A stretch of 64,000 nt of DNA, from contig NZ_JADMLG010000002.1 in NCBI RefSeq assembly GCF_015674855.1, forward strand, positions 186,001 to 250,000. The letters are read 5' to 3'. The position numbers and the translations under genes are program-made. Under the pieces are notes generated by a model. That model saw nothing but the letters and a program-made list of their open reading frames with translations. It was not told where the DNA came from and made no database searches. Below, piece by piece: positions 9,083 through 18,495 of the stretch. The stretch comes from Nocardia bovistercoris. Its GTDB lineage: Bacteria; Actinomycetota; Actinomycetes; Mycobacteriales; Mycobacteriaceae. The stretch's first letter is position 1. Every line of letters starts with the position of its first letter.

Positions 9083-9678
9083 CGCGCGACATCGCGCGTC
9101 CCGGCGCGACGCAGGAGGTGCACGTCACGGTGGAGACCACGATTCCCGAGGACGGGATAGCGCTGTTCCACCGCCTCTACGAGGAGGCGTTCGGACCGCT
9201 GCGCACGAAGGCGATCGCACGACAAGTGTTGCACCGCTCCGAATTCCGCGAGGAGATGATCGATCCTCGGGTCACAAAATACGTGGCGCGCACCGGCGAC
9301 GGCGAACCGATCGGGGTGACCACCCTCACCAGACACCTGGAGACCGTGCCGTGGATCAGTCCGGATTATTTCGCCGCGCGATATCCCGAGCACGCCGCCC
9401 GTAACGCGATCTATTATGCGGGATTCACACTTGTTGCCCCAAGTGCGCGACAAGGCGCCGCATTCCATGCCATGATCAAATCAGTTGTCCAGGTTTTGGT
9501 GGCCGAACGTGCCGCGGTCGGTTGGGACATCTGCTCGTACAACAACACCCAGCTCTCATTCGCCGACAGCATTCGGGCGGTACTCGATGAGCAAGCGAAC
9601 GTCGAAGTCGCGGTGGAGGATTCACAGACGTATTACGCCGCACGGTTCACCGAGGACGGAGCGACCAAGGGGGGCTGA
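9079..9678 (+). CDS. Acyltransferase-like (GNAT-fold) protein coupled to PvlArgDC
   Basis: 199 residues. ATG at 9079 overlaps the upstream stop by 4 bp. The layout suggests an acyl-CoA N-acyltransferase fold: an N-terminal FHRLYEEAFGPLR helix, then KYVARTGDGEPIGVTTLTRHL as beta strands, then a segment around YYAGFTLVAPSAR that could be the CoA-binding strand. The usual RxxGxG/A loop is not clear, so this is a distant or non-canonical member. Position between an arginine decarboxylase and a diguanylate cyclase suggests it acts on an amine or on a signalling acyl product. That is inference. Confidence 0.7.
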   Translation: MTRDIARPGATQEVHVTVETTIPEDGIALFHRLYEEAFGPLRTKAIARQVLHRSEFREEMIDPRVTKYVARTGDGEPIGVTTLTRHLETVPWISPDYFAARYPEHAARNAIYYAGFTLVAPSARQGAAFHAMIKSVVQVLVAERAAVGWDICSYNNTQLSFADSIRAVLDEQANVEVAVEDSQTYYAARFTEDGATKGG

Positions 9679-11225
9679 TGACAGTCAGCGAAGCGCAGTC
9701 GACACCATCGCCACCCTGCGGCATGAACGCTCGGTGCGCGCTACTTCTCACCGGTTGGTCCGCGCTCATCGCGCTACCGATACTCATTCGGTCGCAGGCG
9801 CTGACGCTCGTCGTCATGATCGCGGTGGTCACGGGTGCGCTGGTCATGATCTGCGTCGGTCTGCGCAGGCACCGGCCGACGCGACCGCTGCCCTGGTACC
9901 TGCTTTCGGCCTCGGCGATCCTGTTCGCCGTCGGCACCACCCTGCGCGACTTCACCGCCGCGGGCTACGGCCCCTTGGACGACCTGTGCACGCTGGCGGG
10001 CTACGTCGGGATCGGGGTCACGGCGGCGCTGTGGCTGCGGCCGCGCCACGAGGGCCGCAACCACGAACTGATCCTCGATTCGGGGCTCATCGGACTCGCC
10101 GCGCTGCTCGCGTCGTGGACCTTCCTCATCTCCCCGATCCTGCACACCGGCAAGACCACCGCGCACACCGTGCTCGCGGCGGTGTATCCGGTGCTGGACG
10201 CACTGCTGCTCACACTGATCGCGCATTCGGTGGCCACCGCGAACCGCTCGGAGACCTCGCTGCGGCTGCTGCATCTCGGACTGTTCGCGGTCCTCGTCGG
10301 CGACCTCGGCTACAGCCTCGACGCCGCAGGCACCGCGAGCATCGGACACGACCTGCTGCTGACCCCGCTGCTCGTGGCCTACGCGACGGTCGGCATCGCG
10401 GCGCTGCACCCGACCATGGCCTCGCTCGGCGCACCTCGGCGCATCCATCCGCACCGGTCGCGGCAGCGGGCCGGATTCATCGCGGTCGCGCTGATCGTCG
10501 CCTCGCTGGTGCCCGTGGTCGGCGCCGAACTCGGCACGGTCGACCGGATCGTGGTGTCCTCGTTGTTCGCGCTGCTGCTCATCGGCGTCCTGGTGCGCAG
10601 CGAACGCGCCATCCAGCGGTCGGCACGCAGTGAGCGGCGCGCCCAGTACCAGGCCGATCACGACATGCTCACCGGCTTGCTGAACCGTTCCGCGCTGCTG
10701 CGCGCACTCGGTCGCGACGGCGGGCAGTGGGCCGATCGGCCGATGTGCCTGCTGTTCATCGACCTCGACGGGTTCAAGCTGGTCAACGACAGTTACGGAC
10801 ACGCCGTCGGCGACGAACTGATCGCGGGCGCGGCCTCGCGCATCCGTCGCATGGTGCGCCGCGAGGACTTGGTGGCGCGCTACGGCGGCGACGAATTCGT
10901 CGTCCTCGCACCGCTGGACCGCAGCGCGGCGGCCGGACTCGCGGACCGGCTGCTCGGCGCGTTCGTGCGGCCCTTCGAACTCAGCGCGGGCGAGGTGCCG
11001 ATCACGGTGAGCGTCGGAATCGCCTGCGGCGGACCGCGTGCCGAGGAACCGAGCGTGTACGACCTGATCCGCAACGCTGATTCGGCGATGTATCACGCGA
11101 AGGAGTTCTCACTGGGCTACGCCTTCGCCGAGGATGTGCGGCACGGCACGTTCGGCGCCGCACCCGCGCATCCGCCGGAGTCGCCCGCCTCGCGCCGGAC
11201 CAGGCGGCGCGAGACCGCGGTGTGA
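9678..11225 (+). CDS. Membrane-bound diguanylate cyclase (GGDEF)
   Basis: 515 residues. The ATG overlaps the preceding TGA (TGATG), giving tight coupling. About 9-10 transmembrane segments fill residues 15-315, followed by a GGDEF domain (residues ~325-490). The active site is canonical GGDEF (residue ~403), with the FIDLDGFKLVNDSYGH substrate/metal region, and the inhibitory I-site RRED sits exactly five residues before GGDEF. It should be an active, product-inhibited c-di-GMP synthase. The sensory membrane part resembles no named sensor domain that I can identify. No EAL or HD-GYP enzyme is nearby. Confidence 0.92.
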   Translation: MTVSEAQSTPSPPCGMNARCALLLTGWSALIALPILIRSQALTLVVMIAVVTGALVMICVGLRRHRPTRPLPWYLLSASAILFAVGTTLRDFTAAGYGPLDDLCTLAGYVGIGVTAALWLRPRHEGRNHELILDSGLIGLAALLASWTFLISPILHTGKTTAHTVLAAVYPVLDALLLTLIAHSVATANRSETSLRLLHLGLFAVLVGDLGYSLDAAGTASIGHDLLLTPLLVAYATVGIAALHPTMASLGAPRRIHPHRSRQRAGFIAVALIVASLVPVVGAELGTVDRIVVSSLFALLLIGVLVRSERAIQRSARSERRAQYQADHDMLTGLLNRSALLRALGRDGGQWADRPMCLLFIDLDGFKLVNDSYGHAVGDELIAGAASRIRRMVRREDLVARYGGDEFVVLAPLDRSAAAGLADRLLGAFVRPFELSAGEVPITVSVGIACGGPRAEEPSVYDLIRNADSAMYHAKEFSLGYAFAEDVRHGTFGAAPAHPPESPASRRTRRRETAV

Positions 11226-11408
11226 GAACCGCGACAACGCCGAACCGCGTGGTCGCGGCGTAGCCATGCACCTACCGATGCCACGATCGCATCGACGCAC
11301 CAGGCGCCGCGCACGCACTCAGCGCGAGCCGAGGCCGCTGAATCGTTCCAGCGCAACGGCATTCGGTCTCCGCTGAGGTCGGGCACCCCTGCCAGATCAC
11401 GCAGCCTG

Positions 11409-12179
11409 CTACTCGGACAGTTCTTCGAGCACCTTGCGCGCCTCGGCCAACTCGGCCTGCAACTGCTCCACCTTCGCCTGCTGCGCGCCGCGCGCCGCCT
11501 CCAGGATGCCCGCGACCACCTCGGCGACCTCGGGATGCAGCACCTTCGCGGCCTGCGCGACCGCCGCGCTCGGCACCGCGAGCCCGCGCACCGTGCGCTT
11601 CTTGCCGTTCACGACGTCGACGGTCCATTCGCCGTCGGCGCTGCCGGTGAGGGTGACCGTCACCTCGGGTGAGACCCGCGCCTTGCGCACCGCGGGCGCC
11701 TTGGCGGGTTTCACACCGGCCGCTTTGGCCGCCGCCTTCGCCGCCGAGTCCTCTGAATCGGAGCTCCGGTCAACAGGATTCGGCGCCGCAGGGGCGGTGA
11801 CGACGGCGGGCGGTGTGGACGGTGTCGCAGCGTTCGTCAGGGTCGACGGCTGGGTCACGGTGGGTTCATCCTTCCTTGTGGTCGTCTTCGGCCGGGCGGT
11901 GGCCTTCGGCGCGGGGGTGGCCGGGCGCGGCGGCTTGGTCAAGGTCACCTCGGTCGGCGAGAAGGACAGTACATCCTTGGATCCGGTCGGCCTGACCTGG
12001 AGGAAGTCACCGTCGGCCGGATCGCCTAACGCTACGACCTTGCCAGAGCGCCCTTCCTGCACGCCCACCGCCGTGGCAGTGAACCACACCATCGGTGGGC
12101 GACCACCGGCGATCTCGGTGGCTATCTGCTGAATCTCGGTGTCCGACAATGGTTTGGGCTTGGTTCGTGGCGACGGCAT
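11409..12179 (-). CDS. Actinobacterial protein with Ala/Pro/Lys-rich linker (DUF6319-like), unknown function
   Basis: 256 residues; start chosen at the ATG at 12179. Three parts are visible. The N-terminal ~85 residues (LSDTEIQQIATEIAGGRPPMV..., SFSPTEVTL) form a small globular domain. Residues ~90-170 are a low-complexity Ala/Pro/Thr/Lys linker reminiscent of histone-like tails. The C-terminal ~80 residues end in an Ala/Glu-rich coiled coil (QQAKVEQLQAELAEARKVL). The composition suggests nucleic-acid binding or a scaffold, but no function is known. Its neighbour on the same strand at lower coordinates is none; the GGDEF gene converges on it. Confidence 0.75.
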   Translation of the reverse strand: MPSPRTKPKPLSDTEIQQIATEIAGGRPPMVWFTATAVGVQEGRSGKVVALGDPADGDFLQVRPTGSKDVLSFSPTEVTLTKPPRPATPAPKATARPKTTTRKDEPTVTQPSTLTNAATPSTPPAVVTAPAAPNPVDRSSDSEDSAAKAAAKAAGVKPAKAPAVRKARVSPEVTVTLTGSADGEWTVDVVNGKKRTVRGLAVPSAAVAQAAKVLHPEVAEVVAGILEAARGAQQAKVEQLQAELAEARKVLEELSE

Positions 12180-12304
12180 GGTGCACTCCGGGCGGTTTTC
12201 GTGGACAGCTGCGTGCACAGATGATGCCGCACACCACCGACACATACACTCCCCGCGGGCGAATCGGCCGCCCGGTGACCCACCCGCGACGGTTCGGCGA
12301 ACTC

Positions 12305-12931
12305 TCAGCTACGCATGCGCAGCGCGGGATGCCAGATATCGGTGAGCACCTCGACGGCCCGCTCGGGCGACACCTCGACCACACCCGGAACGGCCCATCG
12401 GGTGAAGAATCGTTCCAGCTGCGCGACGAAGAGTTCGAGCCGCAATCTCGCCTCGGCGCGGTCCTGCGGCGGCCTGCGGCGCAGATAGGTCGGCATGGCG
12501 TCGGGCAGCGCGCGCACGCCCTCGTGCGCGATCTCCCTGAACCCGGGATCCAGGGCCATGGCCTCGTTCCAGGCGGGCAGCAGATCCTTGAAATCGTCGA
12601 ACCACGAGACGGTGCGGGCGACCCATCCCGCGAACTCGTCGCGGGAATCGGTGGCGAGCACGCGATCGAGGTCGGCGCACAGTTCGAGCACCTTCGGCAC
12701 CACCGTGCGGTCCGCGAGGGCGCGCAGCACCTCCGGCTTGCCGGAGAAGTGCAGATAGAAAGTGGCGCGGCTGCATCCGACGGCGGCGGCGATATCGTCC
12801 ACCCGCACCGCCGCGTAGCCCTGGCGGCCGAACATCGCCCGCGCGCTGTCGATCAGCGCGGCCCTCGTCCGCGATTTCTGTTCGTCACGCAAGGTGCGGC
12901 CCGCGCGATCGGACCCCGCGGGGTTCGGCAT
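12305..12931 (-). CDS. TetR-family transcriptional regulator
   Basis: 208 residues. The N-terminal helix-turn-helix is typical: RAALIDSARAMFGRQGYAAVRVDDIAAAVGCSRATFYLHF. The C-terminal ligand domain is ~150 residues, helical and unclassified. ATG at 12931 is preferred over the GTG at 12943 because GAGGTGA lies at proper spacing. It is divergent from the alcohol dehydrogenase gene (215 bp gap with palindromes), so it probably controls that gene and its own. Confidence 0.9.
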   Translation of the reverse strand: MPNPAGSDRAGRTLRDEQKSRTRAALIDSARAMFGRQGYAAVRVDDIAAAVGCSRATFYLHFSGKPEVLRALADRTVVPKVLELCADLDRVLATDSRDEFAGWVARTVSWFDDFKDLLPAWNEAMALDPGFREIAHEGVRALPDAMPTYLRRRPPQDRAEARLRLELFVAQLERFFTRWAVPGVVEVSPERAVEVLTDIWHPALRMRS

Positions 12932-12972
12932 CGACCTGATCACCTCGATCCGCGCGCGGCGCGCACTCGTTC

Positions 12973-13004
12973 GACATCATGTCACTCAGTGGACACCACG
13001 TCCA
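12973..13004. promoter_or_regulatory. Candidate TetR operator palindromes
   Basis: Between the divergent tetR-type gene and the alcohol dehydrogenase, GACATCATGTC (12973-12983) is an 11-bp palindrome and TGGAC-N5-GTCCA (12990-13004) is a 15-bp inverted repeat. Either could bind the TetR dimer. This is inferred from position and symmetry only. Confidence 0.4.
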
Positions 13005-13146
13005 GCGAATGTTAATTTGTCAGCTACGTCACGCCGCTCTCGGAACGGTTCCGACGGTGTCGGCGCCCACACCCCGCGGGCGGACCGACGGCGGCGAGTT
13101 CCGGAGGACTCGATATGACCAACTCCAACACCCCGCGAGCGACCCG

Positions 13147-14187
13147 ATGAAGGCGCTCCAGCTCACCGGACCCGAAACCCTGGAACTGCGCGACGTGCCG
13201 GTCCCCGAGATCGGGCCGAACGACCTGCTGCTGCGCGTCGGGGCGGCAGGCATCTGCCATTCGGACCTGCACGTCCTGCACGTGCCGTTCCGCATGCGCG
13301 ACGAACCACTCACCATGGGCCACGAGATCGCGGGCACGATCGAGGCCGCCGGCGCCGACGTCGCGGGCCGCACCGAGGGCGAACGCGGCATCGTCTACCT
13401 GTGCTGGTCCTGCGGGATCTGCCGGGAATGCGTGAGCGGCAACGAGAACGTGTGCCTGGCCGCGGGCCGCACCGCCATGCCGCCATGCCCCGGACTCGGA
13501 CCAGACGGCGGCATGGCCGAATACGTGCGCATCCCGGCGAGTTCCTTCGTCCCCATCGGCGACCTCGACTTCTTGCAGGCCGCGCCGATCGCCGACGCCG
13601 CGCTGACGAGCTACCACGCCATCGAGGGCGCGCGCGCGGTGCTGCGCCCCGGATCGACCGCCGTTGTCATCGGCATCGGTGGCCTCGGCCACGTGGCGGT
13701 GCAGATCCTGCGCGCCACCACCGCCGCGACGGTGATCGCCGTCGACATCGCCGAGGACAAACTCGCGCTGGCCGCCGACGTCGGCGCCGACGCGGGCCTG
13801 CTCGCCGACGCGGGCGCCGCCGCCGCCATCCTGGATCGCACCGGCGGACGCGGCGCGGAAGCGGTCTTCGACTTCGTCGGCATCGACTCAACGGCGACAC
13901 TCGCGGTGGAGTCGGTCGCCCCGAACGGCGCGTACCGGATGGTCGGACTCGGCGGCGGCGCGCCCGAGATCACCTCGGGGCCCGCGGGCGGTCCCGGCTG
14001 GCCGTGGGGCGCGACCGTGCGAAAGTCCTACGGCGGCACCAGATCCGACCTCATCAACTCGGTCGAACTGGCCAAGGCGGGCAAGCTGCGCGTCGAGGTC
14101 GAGCGGTTCGACCTCGCCGACGGTCGCGCGGCGCTCGACCGCCTCGATCGCGGGCTGATCAGGGGGCGCGCGGTGCTGGTTCCGTAG
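13147..14187 (+). CDS. Zinc-dependent alcohol dehydrogenase (MDR superfamily)
   Basis: 346 residues. Catalytic zinc ligands are visible in GICHSDLH (Cys) and GHEIAGTIE (His-Glu). The structural zinc lobe has four cysteines in CWSCGICRECVSGNENVC. The Rossmann motif is VIGIGGLGHVAVQ. The acidic residue after the second strand (VIAVDIAEDKLALA) indicates NAD+ preference. The ATG at 13147 fits the family N-terminus (MKALQLTG); no strong RBS is seen. Oxidises alcohols to aldehydes, with substrate unknown. A fatty-acyl-CoA ligase lies downstream, which would fit alcohol/fatty acid catabolism. Confidence 0.92.
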   Translation: MKALQLTGPETLELRDVPVPEIGPNDLLLRVGAAGICHSDLHVLHVPFRMRDEPLTMGHEIAGTIEAAGADVAGRTEGERGIVYLCWSCGICRECVSGNENVCLAAGRTAMPPCPGLGPDGGMAEYVRIPASSFVPIGDLDFLQAAPIADAALTSYHAIEGARAVLRPGSTAVVIGIGGLGHVAVQILRATTAATVIAVDIAEDKLALAADVGADAGLLADAGAAAAILDRTGGRGAEAVFDFVGIDSTATLAVESVAPNGAYRMVGLGGGAPEITSGPAGGPGWPWGATVRKSYGGTRSDLINSVELAKAGKLRVEVERFDLADGRAALDRLDRGLIRGRAVLVP

Positions 14188-14412
14188 CGAAGCGTGCCCG
14201 TCCTCCGGCTCGACCCGGCTCTCGAACGTGCGGCGACACCGCGGGCGAGCCGAGGGACCCACGCGGAAGGCGGCCCGACCACGTGCGGGACCCATTACCC
14301 GGCCACGAGCGGAGGATCGTTCGGCGCGAAGTGGTCCGGGTCTCAGCCGCGGGCAGGCGGGTAGCGGGTAGCTTCCGATTCGATCGCGATCCATCGACCC
14401 CTAGGGACATCC

Positions 14413-16083
14413 ATGACGAACCCGGTAGACCTGCGGGCGCGGGCGGCGCAGGCCACGGCACGGCTGACCGGGCCGGGCGGTCCGTTCGAGACGGTCGTCG
14501 AGAACGTGCTCGGCGCGCCCGTTCCGGTGCTGCGGCATCGGCGGCGCAGTCTGACCGAGGTGCTGGCGGCCTCGAAAGAGCTGGGCGGGCGCGACTACCT
14601 GGTGACCGAGAACCGGCGGCTGTCCTATGCCGAACACGCGGCGCAGGCGCGCGCGTTGGCGGCGGCCCTGCGCGACCGGTTCGACGTCGGGGTCGGCGAC
14701 CGGGTCGGCATCCTGGCGGCGAATACCCAGGAATGGGTCGTATCCTTCTGGGCCACACAGCTTCTCGGTGCGATCGCGGTAGGATACAACGCGTGGTGGA
14801 CGGCGCGTGAGATCGGCTACGGTCTCGGTCACACGACGCCCGCCGTGCTGATCGTCGACGACAAGCGGGCGCGGCAGGTCGCCGAACTCGACATCACGGT
14901 TCCAGTTTTGACGATGGAACGCGATATCCCCGCGCTGATCGCGGAATTCGCGGAAGCGCCGTCGCCCGCGGTGACCGTGGACGAGGACGATCCCGCGATC
15001 ATTCTCTACACCAGCGGAACCAGCGGCCGACCGAAGGGCGCGGTGCATTCGCAGCGAAACCTGTTGGCGGTCATCGACTATCACCGTTTCAACGACGCAC
15101 TCGCCGCCGAGATACGTGGCGAGCGGCCGGACGACGGACCCCGCGGACGGCGATTCCTGTTGACCTCACCACTGTTCCACATCGCGAGCCTGCACAACCT
15201 GGTGATCCCGCGCATGGTCACCGGCGACACCGCCGTGATCTATCAGGGCGGATTCGACGCCGACCGGGTGGCCGCACTCATCGAGCGCGAGCGGGTCACC
15301 AACTGGGGCGCGATGCCGACGATGGCGACCCGCCTGCTGGAGGCGGACCTTTCACGCTACGACCTGTCTTCGCTCGCCGCGTTCTCCTTGAACTCCGCAC
15401 CGTCCTCGGCGGCGCTGCAACAGCGTCTGCGGGAACGGCTTCCGGTCGCGAAGACCGCACTGGTGACGAGCTATGGCATGACCGAATGCAGTACGGCCGC
15501 CACGCTGGCGAGTCCGGCCGAACTGGCGGCGCACCCCGACACCGTCGGCAGGCCGGTGATCGGCGTGAGCCTGGAAATCCGTGATGCGCAAGGCAATTCG
15601 GTCGAAGAGGGCGTCGAGGGCGAAATCTGCGTGCGCGGCCCCTACGTCATGCTCGGCTATTGGAACGACACGGCGGCGACCTCGGCCGCCATCACCGCCG
15701 ACCGTTGGCTGCGCACCGGTGACATCGGCGTGCTCGAAGAGGGCAGGCTGCGCTTGTCGGGGCGGCGGTCGGATCTCATCCTGCGCGGCGGGGAGAACGT
15801 CTACCCCACCGAGGTCGAACAGTGCCTGGACGAACATCCCGCGGTGCGCGAGTGCGCGGTGATCGGGATAGCCGACGAGGATCTGGGGCAGCGGGTGGCG
15901 GCGCTCGTGGTGGTCGAGGACACCGAGCGGGTGTCGGAACGTGAACTCCTCGATTTCGCGCGCGAACGGCTCGCCTACTACAAGGTCCCGGCCCGATGGC
16001 TGCTGACCACCACCGCTTTGCCCCGCAACGCCACCGGCAAGGTGATGCGCGCCGCGATCGCGGAAACCCTGGGCGAACACTGA
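14413..16083 (+). CDS. Acyl-CoA synthetase (FadD-type AMP-binding ligase)
   Basis: 556 residues, full length for the family. Motifs: P-loop [13 protein letters not shown] (residues ~195-210), A5 [10 protein letters not shown] (~355), hinge [22 protein letters not shown] (~450), A10 lysine in RNATGKVMR (~540). It activates a fatty or aromatic carboxylate as acyl-AMP and then acyl-CoA in the cytoplasm. The gap to the preceding alcohol dehydrogenase is 225 bp, so it may have its own promoter. The hydrolase gene follows 71 bp downstream. Confidence 0.93.
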   Translation: MTNPVDLRARAAQATARLTGPGGPFETVVENVLGAPVPVLRHRRRSLTEVLAASKELGGRDYLVTENRRLSYAEHAAQARALAAALRDRFDVGVGDRVGILAANTQEWVVSFWATQLLGAIAVGYNAWWTAREIGYGLGHTTPAVLIVDDKRARQVAELDITVPVLTMERDIPALIAEFAEAPSPAVTVDEDDPAIILYTSGTSGRPKGAVHSQRNLLAVIDYHRFNDALAAEIRGERPDDGPRGRRFLLTSPLFHIASLHNLVIPRMVTGDTAVIYQGGFDADRVAALIERERVTNWGAMPTMATRLLEADLSRYDLSSLAAFSLNSAPSSAALQQRLRERLPVAKTALVTSYGMTECSTAATLASPAELAAHPDTVGRPVIGVSLEIRDAQGNSVEEGVEGEICVRGPYVMLGYWNDTAATSAAITADRWLRTGDIGVLEEGRLRLSGRRSDLILRGGENVYPTEVEQCLDEHPAVRECAVIGIADEDLGQRVAALVVVEDTERVSERELLDFARERLAYYKVPARWLLTTTALPRNATGKVMRAAIAETLGEH

Positions 16084-16154
16084 CCCGTACGCCCGGTAGG
16101 CGGTACCGTCGTTACAGCGAACATCAACGTTCGCATTGCTCGCAAGGAGGCGAG

Positions 16155-17015
16155 ATGGCGGTGTTCGCGTACCGAGGCAGGTCGGTGGTCTACGACCGGG
16201 TCGGCAGCGGGCCGCCCGCCTTCCTGCTGCACAACGCGGGCACGCAGCGCCACATCTGGGACGACCAGGTCGCCGCGCTGCGCGGGCGCCACACCGTGAT
16301 CGCGCTCGACCTGCCCGGATTCGGCGAATCCGACCCCGCCACCGGCCACCGTCTCGACGACTACGTCGACATGTTCGCGGCCTTCATCGACGACCAAGGG
16401 GGTCGCGAGGCGATACTGATCGGCAACTGCGTCGGCAGCGCGATCGCGCTGAGTTACGCCGACCGGCATCCGGACCGGGTGCGCGCGCTGGTCCTGTGCA
16501 ATCCGCTCACCTGGAACACCGTGCACGGCGGCGCATCGGCCGGTCTCGCGCGGGTGGACGCGCTGCTGCCGCTCGGACCGCTCGCGCGCAGGCTGACCTT
16601 GCCGGAACCCGCAGTGTCGATGATCGTCGCCACCCAACTGGGCGCGCGCGGCAGACGCGTCGGACTGCACCGCAGCCCGCGACTGCGCGCACACCTGAAC
16701 GATCGCGGGCGGCTGTTCGCACTGGACCGACTCGTCCAGGATTTCCCCGCCTACCGTGCGCTCGACACGCTGCGCCCCGGCCCGGAATTCCCGCCGATCT
16801 GCACCCTGTGGGGCAAGCAGAACCGCGTCCTGTCGGCGGCCGCGGGCGCGCGCCTCGACACCACCCTGCGCCCGCACACCAGCGTCGTACTCGACGACTG
16901 CGGGCACCTGCCGATGGCCGAGGACCCCGACGCCGTGACCGCCGTCGTCACCGGCTTCCTCACCGCCGTCACGGCGGACCGCGCGACCCGCGCGACCTCG
17001 ACACACGCCGTCTGA
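16155..17015 (+). CDS. Alpha/beta hydrolase with cysteine at the nucleophile elbow
   Basis: 286 residues; RBS AAGGAGG with ATG at 16155. The alpha/beta-hydrolase fold is clear: oxyanion region LLHNAG, VIALDLPGFGESDP, nucleophile elbow GNCVGSAIAL, and the late His in DDCGHLPMAEDP. The elbow reads G-N-C-V-G, so the usual Ser is Cys, as in dienelactone-hydrolase-type enzymes. The acid residue may be the Asp in the CTLWGKQN region, which is not certain. The substrate is unknown. It may act with the upstream acyl-CoA ligase. Confidence 0.87.
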   Translation: MAVFAYRGRSVVYDRVGSGPPAFLLHNAGTQRHIWDDQVAALRGRHTVIALDLPGFGESDPATGHRLDDYVDMFAAFIDDQGGREAILIGNCVGSAIALSYADRHPDRVRALVLCNPLTWNTVHGGASAGLARVDALLPLGPLARRLTLPEPAVSMIVATQLGARGRRVGLHRSPRLRAHLNDRGRLFALDRLVQDFPAYRALDTLRPGPEFPPICTLWGKQNRVLSAAAGARLDTTLRPHTSVVLDDCGHLPMAEDPDAVTAVVTGFLTAVTADRATRATSTHAV

Positions 17016-17135
17016 ACGCCTTTCGGTGGTTACGATCGAGCTGGTCGCCGCCCTGCCGGTGACCGGCTCGACGTGGTGTTTGACCTTGGGGTTCGCGGGA
17101 ACCCGACCGAAAAGCCACCGAGAAAGGGTTGTCCC

Positions 17136-18422
17136 ATGCTGTTGCGCCGACTTGCCCGTCCACTCCTCGCGACCGCGTTCATCGCCGACGGTGTCGATAC
17201 GCTGATCCATCCCCAGCCGCGCGCCAAGGCCGCCGCCGCGCTGGTGCAGCGGGGCGAACGCTCGCTGCCGGACAATGTCGCCGCGAAATTGCCCGCCGAC
17301 CCCGGAACCGTGGTCAGGGTGAACGCGATCGCCCAGGTCTCGGCGGGCACCCTGCTCGCCCTCGGCCGCGCGCCGCGCCTCGCCGCCTTCGTGCTGGCCG
17401 CGACGGTCATCCCCGCGACCGTGACCGAACAGGACTTCTGGGCCGAAACCGATCCCGACCGCAAGACCGCCAAGCGCAATGCCTTCCTGAAGGACATCAG
17501 CCTGCTCGGCGGACTCATGATCGCCAGCGCCGACACCGCGGGCAAGCCCTCGCTCGGCTGGCGCGGCAAGCGGGCCGCGCACAAGACGGCCGCGGCGGTC
17601 ACCGCCGCGCTGCCGCTGGGCGCCTCGGACACCGCAACCGGCGCCGCGCTGCGCGAACAGGCACAGGAGGCCGCGGCCCGCGCACGCGAACTCGGTGGCG
17701 TTGCCGCGAGCAAGGGCGCCGAACTCGCCGAATCCGCCCAGTCCCACGGCGCGGAATGGGTCGACCTCGCCAAGGAACGCGCACCCGAGGTGGCGGCGAA
17801 GGTCCGCAAGTCGCGCTGGGCAGGCGCCGCCCGCGAACACGGCGCCGAACTCGCCGAACTCGCCAGACAGCGGGGTGCGCAGTTCGCCGAGGTCGCCAAG
17901 GATCGCGGCGCGGAATTCGGGGAGGTCGCCCGTGATCGAGGAACCGAATTCGCCGACGTCGCCCGTCACCGCGGCGCCGAACTCGCCGACGTCGCTCGAC
18001 ACCGCGGCGCGGAGTTCGCGGATGTCGCACGGCACCGTGGCGCCGAACTCGCCGAGACGGCGCGTCAACGTGGCGCCGAACTCGCCGATACGGCCCGCGA
18101 CCGTGGCGGTGACCTCGCCGAAGTGGCGCGCAACCGAGGCGCGGATCTCGCGGACGTGACACGCGATCGCGGCGCCGAATTCGCGGGCGTCGCGCGGCAT
18201 CGCGGCGCGGAACTCGCCGAGACCGCGCGCGACCGAAGCGCCGAATTCGCGGAGGTCGCGCGACACCGTGGCGCGGAGTTCGCGGATACGGCCAAGGATC
18301 GCGGCGTCGAACTCGCCGAGAAGGCCCGCAAGCGCGGCCCGGAGATCGCCGCGAACGCGCGGGAGCGCGGCACCGCCCTCGCGGAGAACGCCCGCGACCG
18401 CGTGGAGTCCCGTCGCGGCTGA
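17136..18422 (+). CDS. DoxX-family membrane protein fused to an 11-residue-repeat tail
   Basis: 428 residues; RBS AGAAAGGG. The N-terminal ~155 residues are DoxX-like with four hydrophobic segments (LLRRLARPLLATAFIADG at the start, RVNAIAQVSAGTLLAL, LAAFVLAATVIPATVTEQDFW, KDISLLGGLMIA). Normal DoxX proteins are 130-170 residues. The remaining ~270 residues are an amphipathic repeat tail. From 17829 to 18389 there are 17 tandem 11-mers of the type ARHRGAEFADV, with degenerate copies before. An 11-residue period resembles LEA and apolipoprotein helices that lie on membranes. The tail is charged and probably cytoplasmic. Function unknown. Confidence 0.85.
   Translation: MLLRRLARPLLATAFIADGVDTLIHPQPRAKAAAALVQRGERSLPDNVAAKLPADPGTVVRVNAIAQVSAGTLLALGRAPRLAAFVLAATVIPATVTEQDFWAETDPDRKTAKRNAFLKDISLLGGLMIASADTAGKPSLGWRGKRAAHKTAAAVTAALPLGASDTATGAALREQAQEAAARARELGGVAASKGAELAESAQSHGAEWVDLAKERAPEVAAKVRKSRWAGAAREHGAELAELARQRGAQFAEVAKDRGAEFGEVARDRGTEFADVARHRGAELADVARHRGAEFADVARHRGAELAETARQRGAELADTARDRGGDLAEVARNRGADLADVTRDRGAEFAGVARHRGAELAETARDRSAEFAEVARHRGAEFADTAKDRGVELAEKARKRGPEIAANARERGTALAENARDRVESRRG
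17829..18389 (+). repeat. 17 tandem 33-bp repeats encoding 11-residue units
   Basis: Units A-(R/K)-x-R-G-A-E-(F/L)-A-(D/E)-(V/T/L) recur without interruption for 561 bp, each exactly 33 bp. The DNA copies vary in third positions and in the His/Asp/Gln/Asn at position 3, so the array is old enough to have drifted but is held in frame. It lies in the C-terminal half of the DoxX-fusion gene. Confidence 0.9.
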
Positions 18423-18465
18423 CGCGCCGGGAGGCACTTGCTCCAGCAGCCGCATGGCAAAGCAT

Positions 18466-18495
18466 CGGCCCGCACTCGAATCCGAGTGCGGGCCG
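18466..18495 (+). terminator. Hairpin after the DoxX-repeat gene
   Basis: CGGCCCGCACTCG (18466-18478) and CGAGTGCGGGCCG (18483-18495) form a perfect 13-bp stem with a 4-base loop, 44 bp past the stop codon. No U tract follows, as is common in high-GC actinobacteria. Confidence 0.75.

Noticed and set aside
17829..18389. Regular 33-bp repeats as a possible CRISPR array
   Set aside because: There are no unique spacers; the repeats are contiguous, drifted at third positions and encode a continuous protein.
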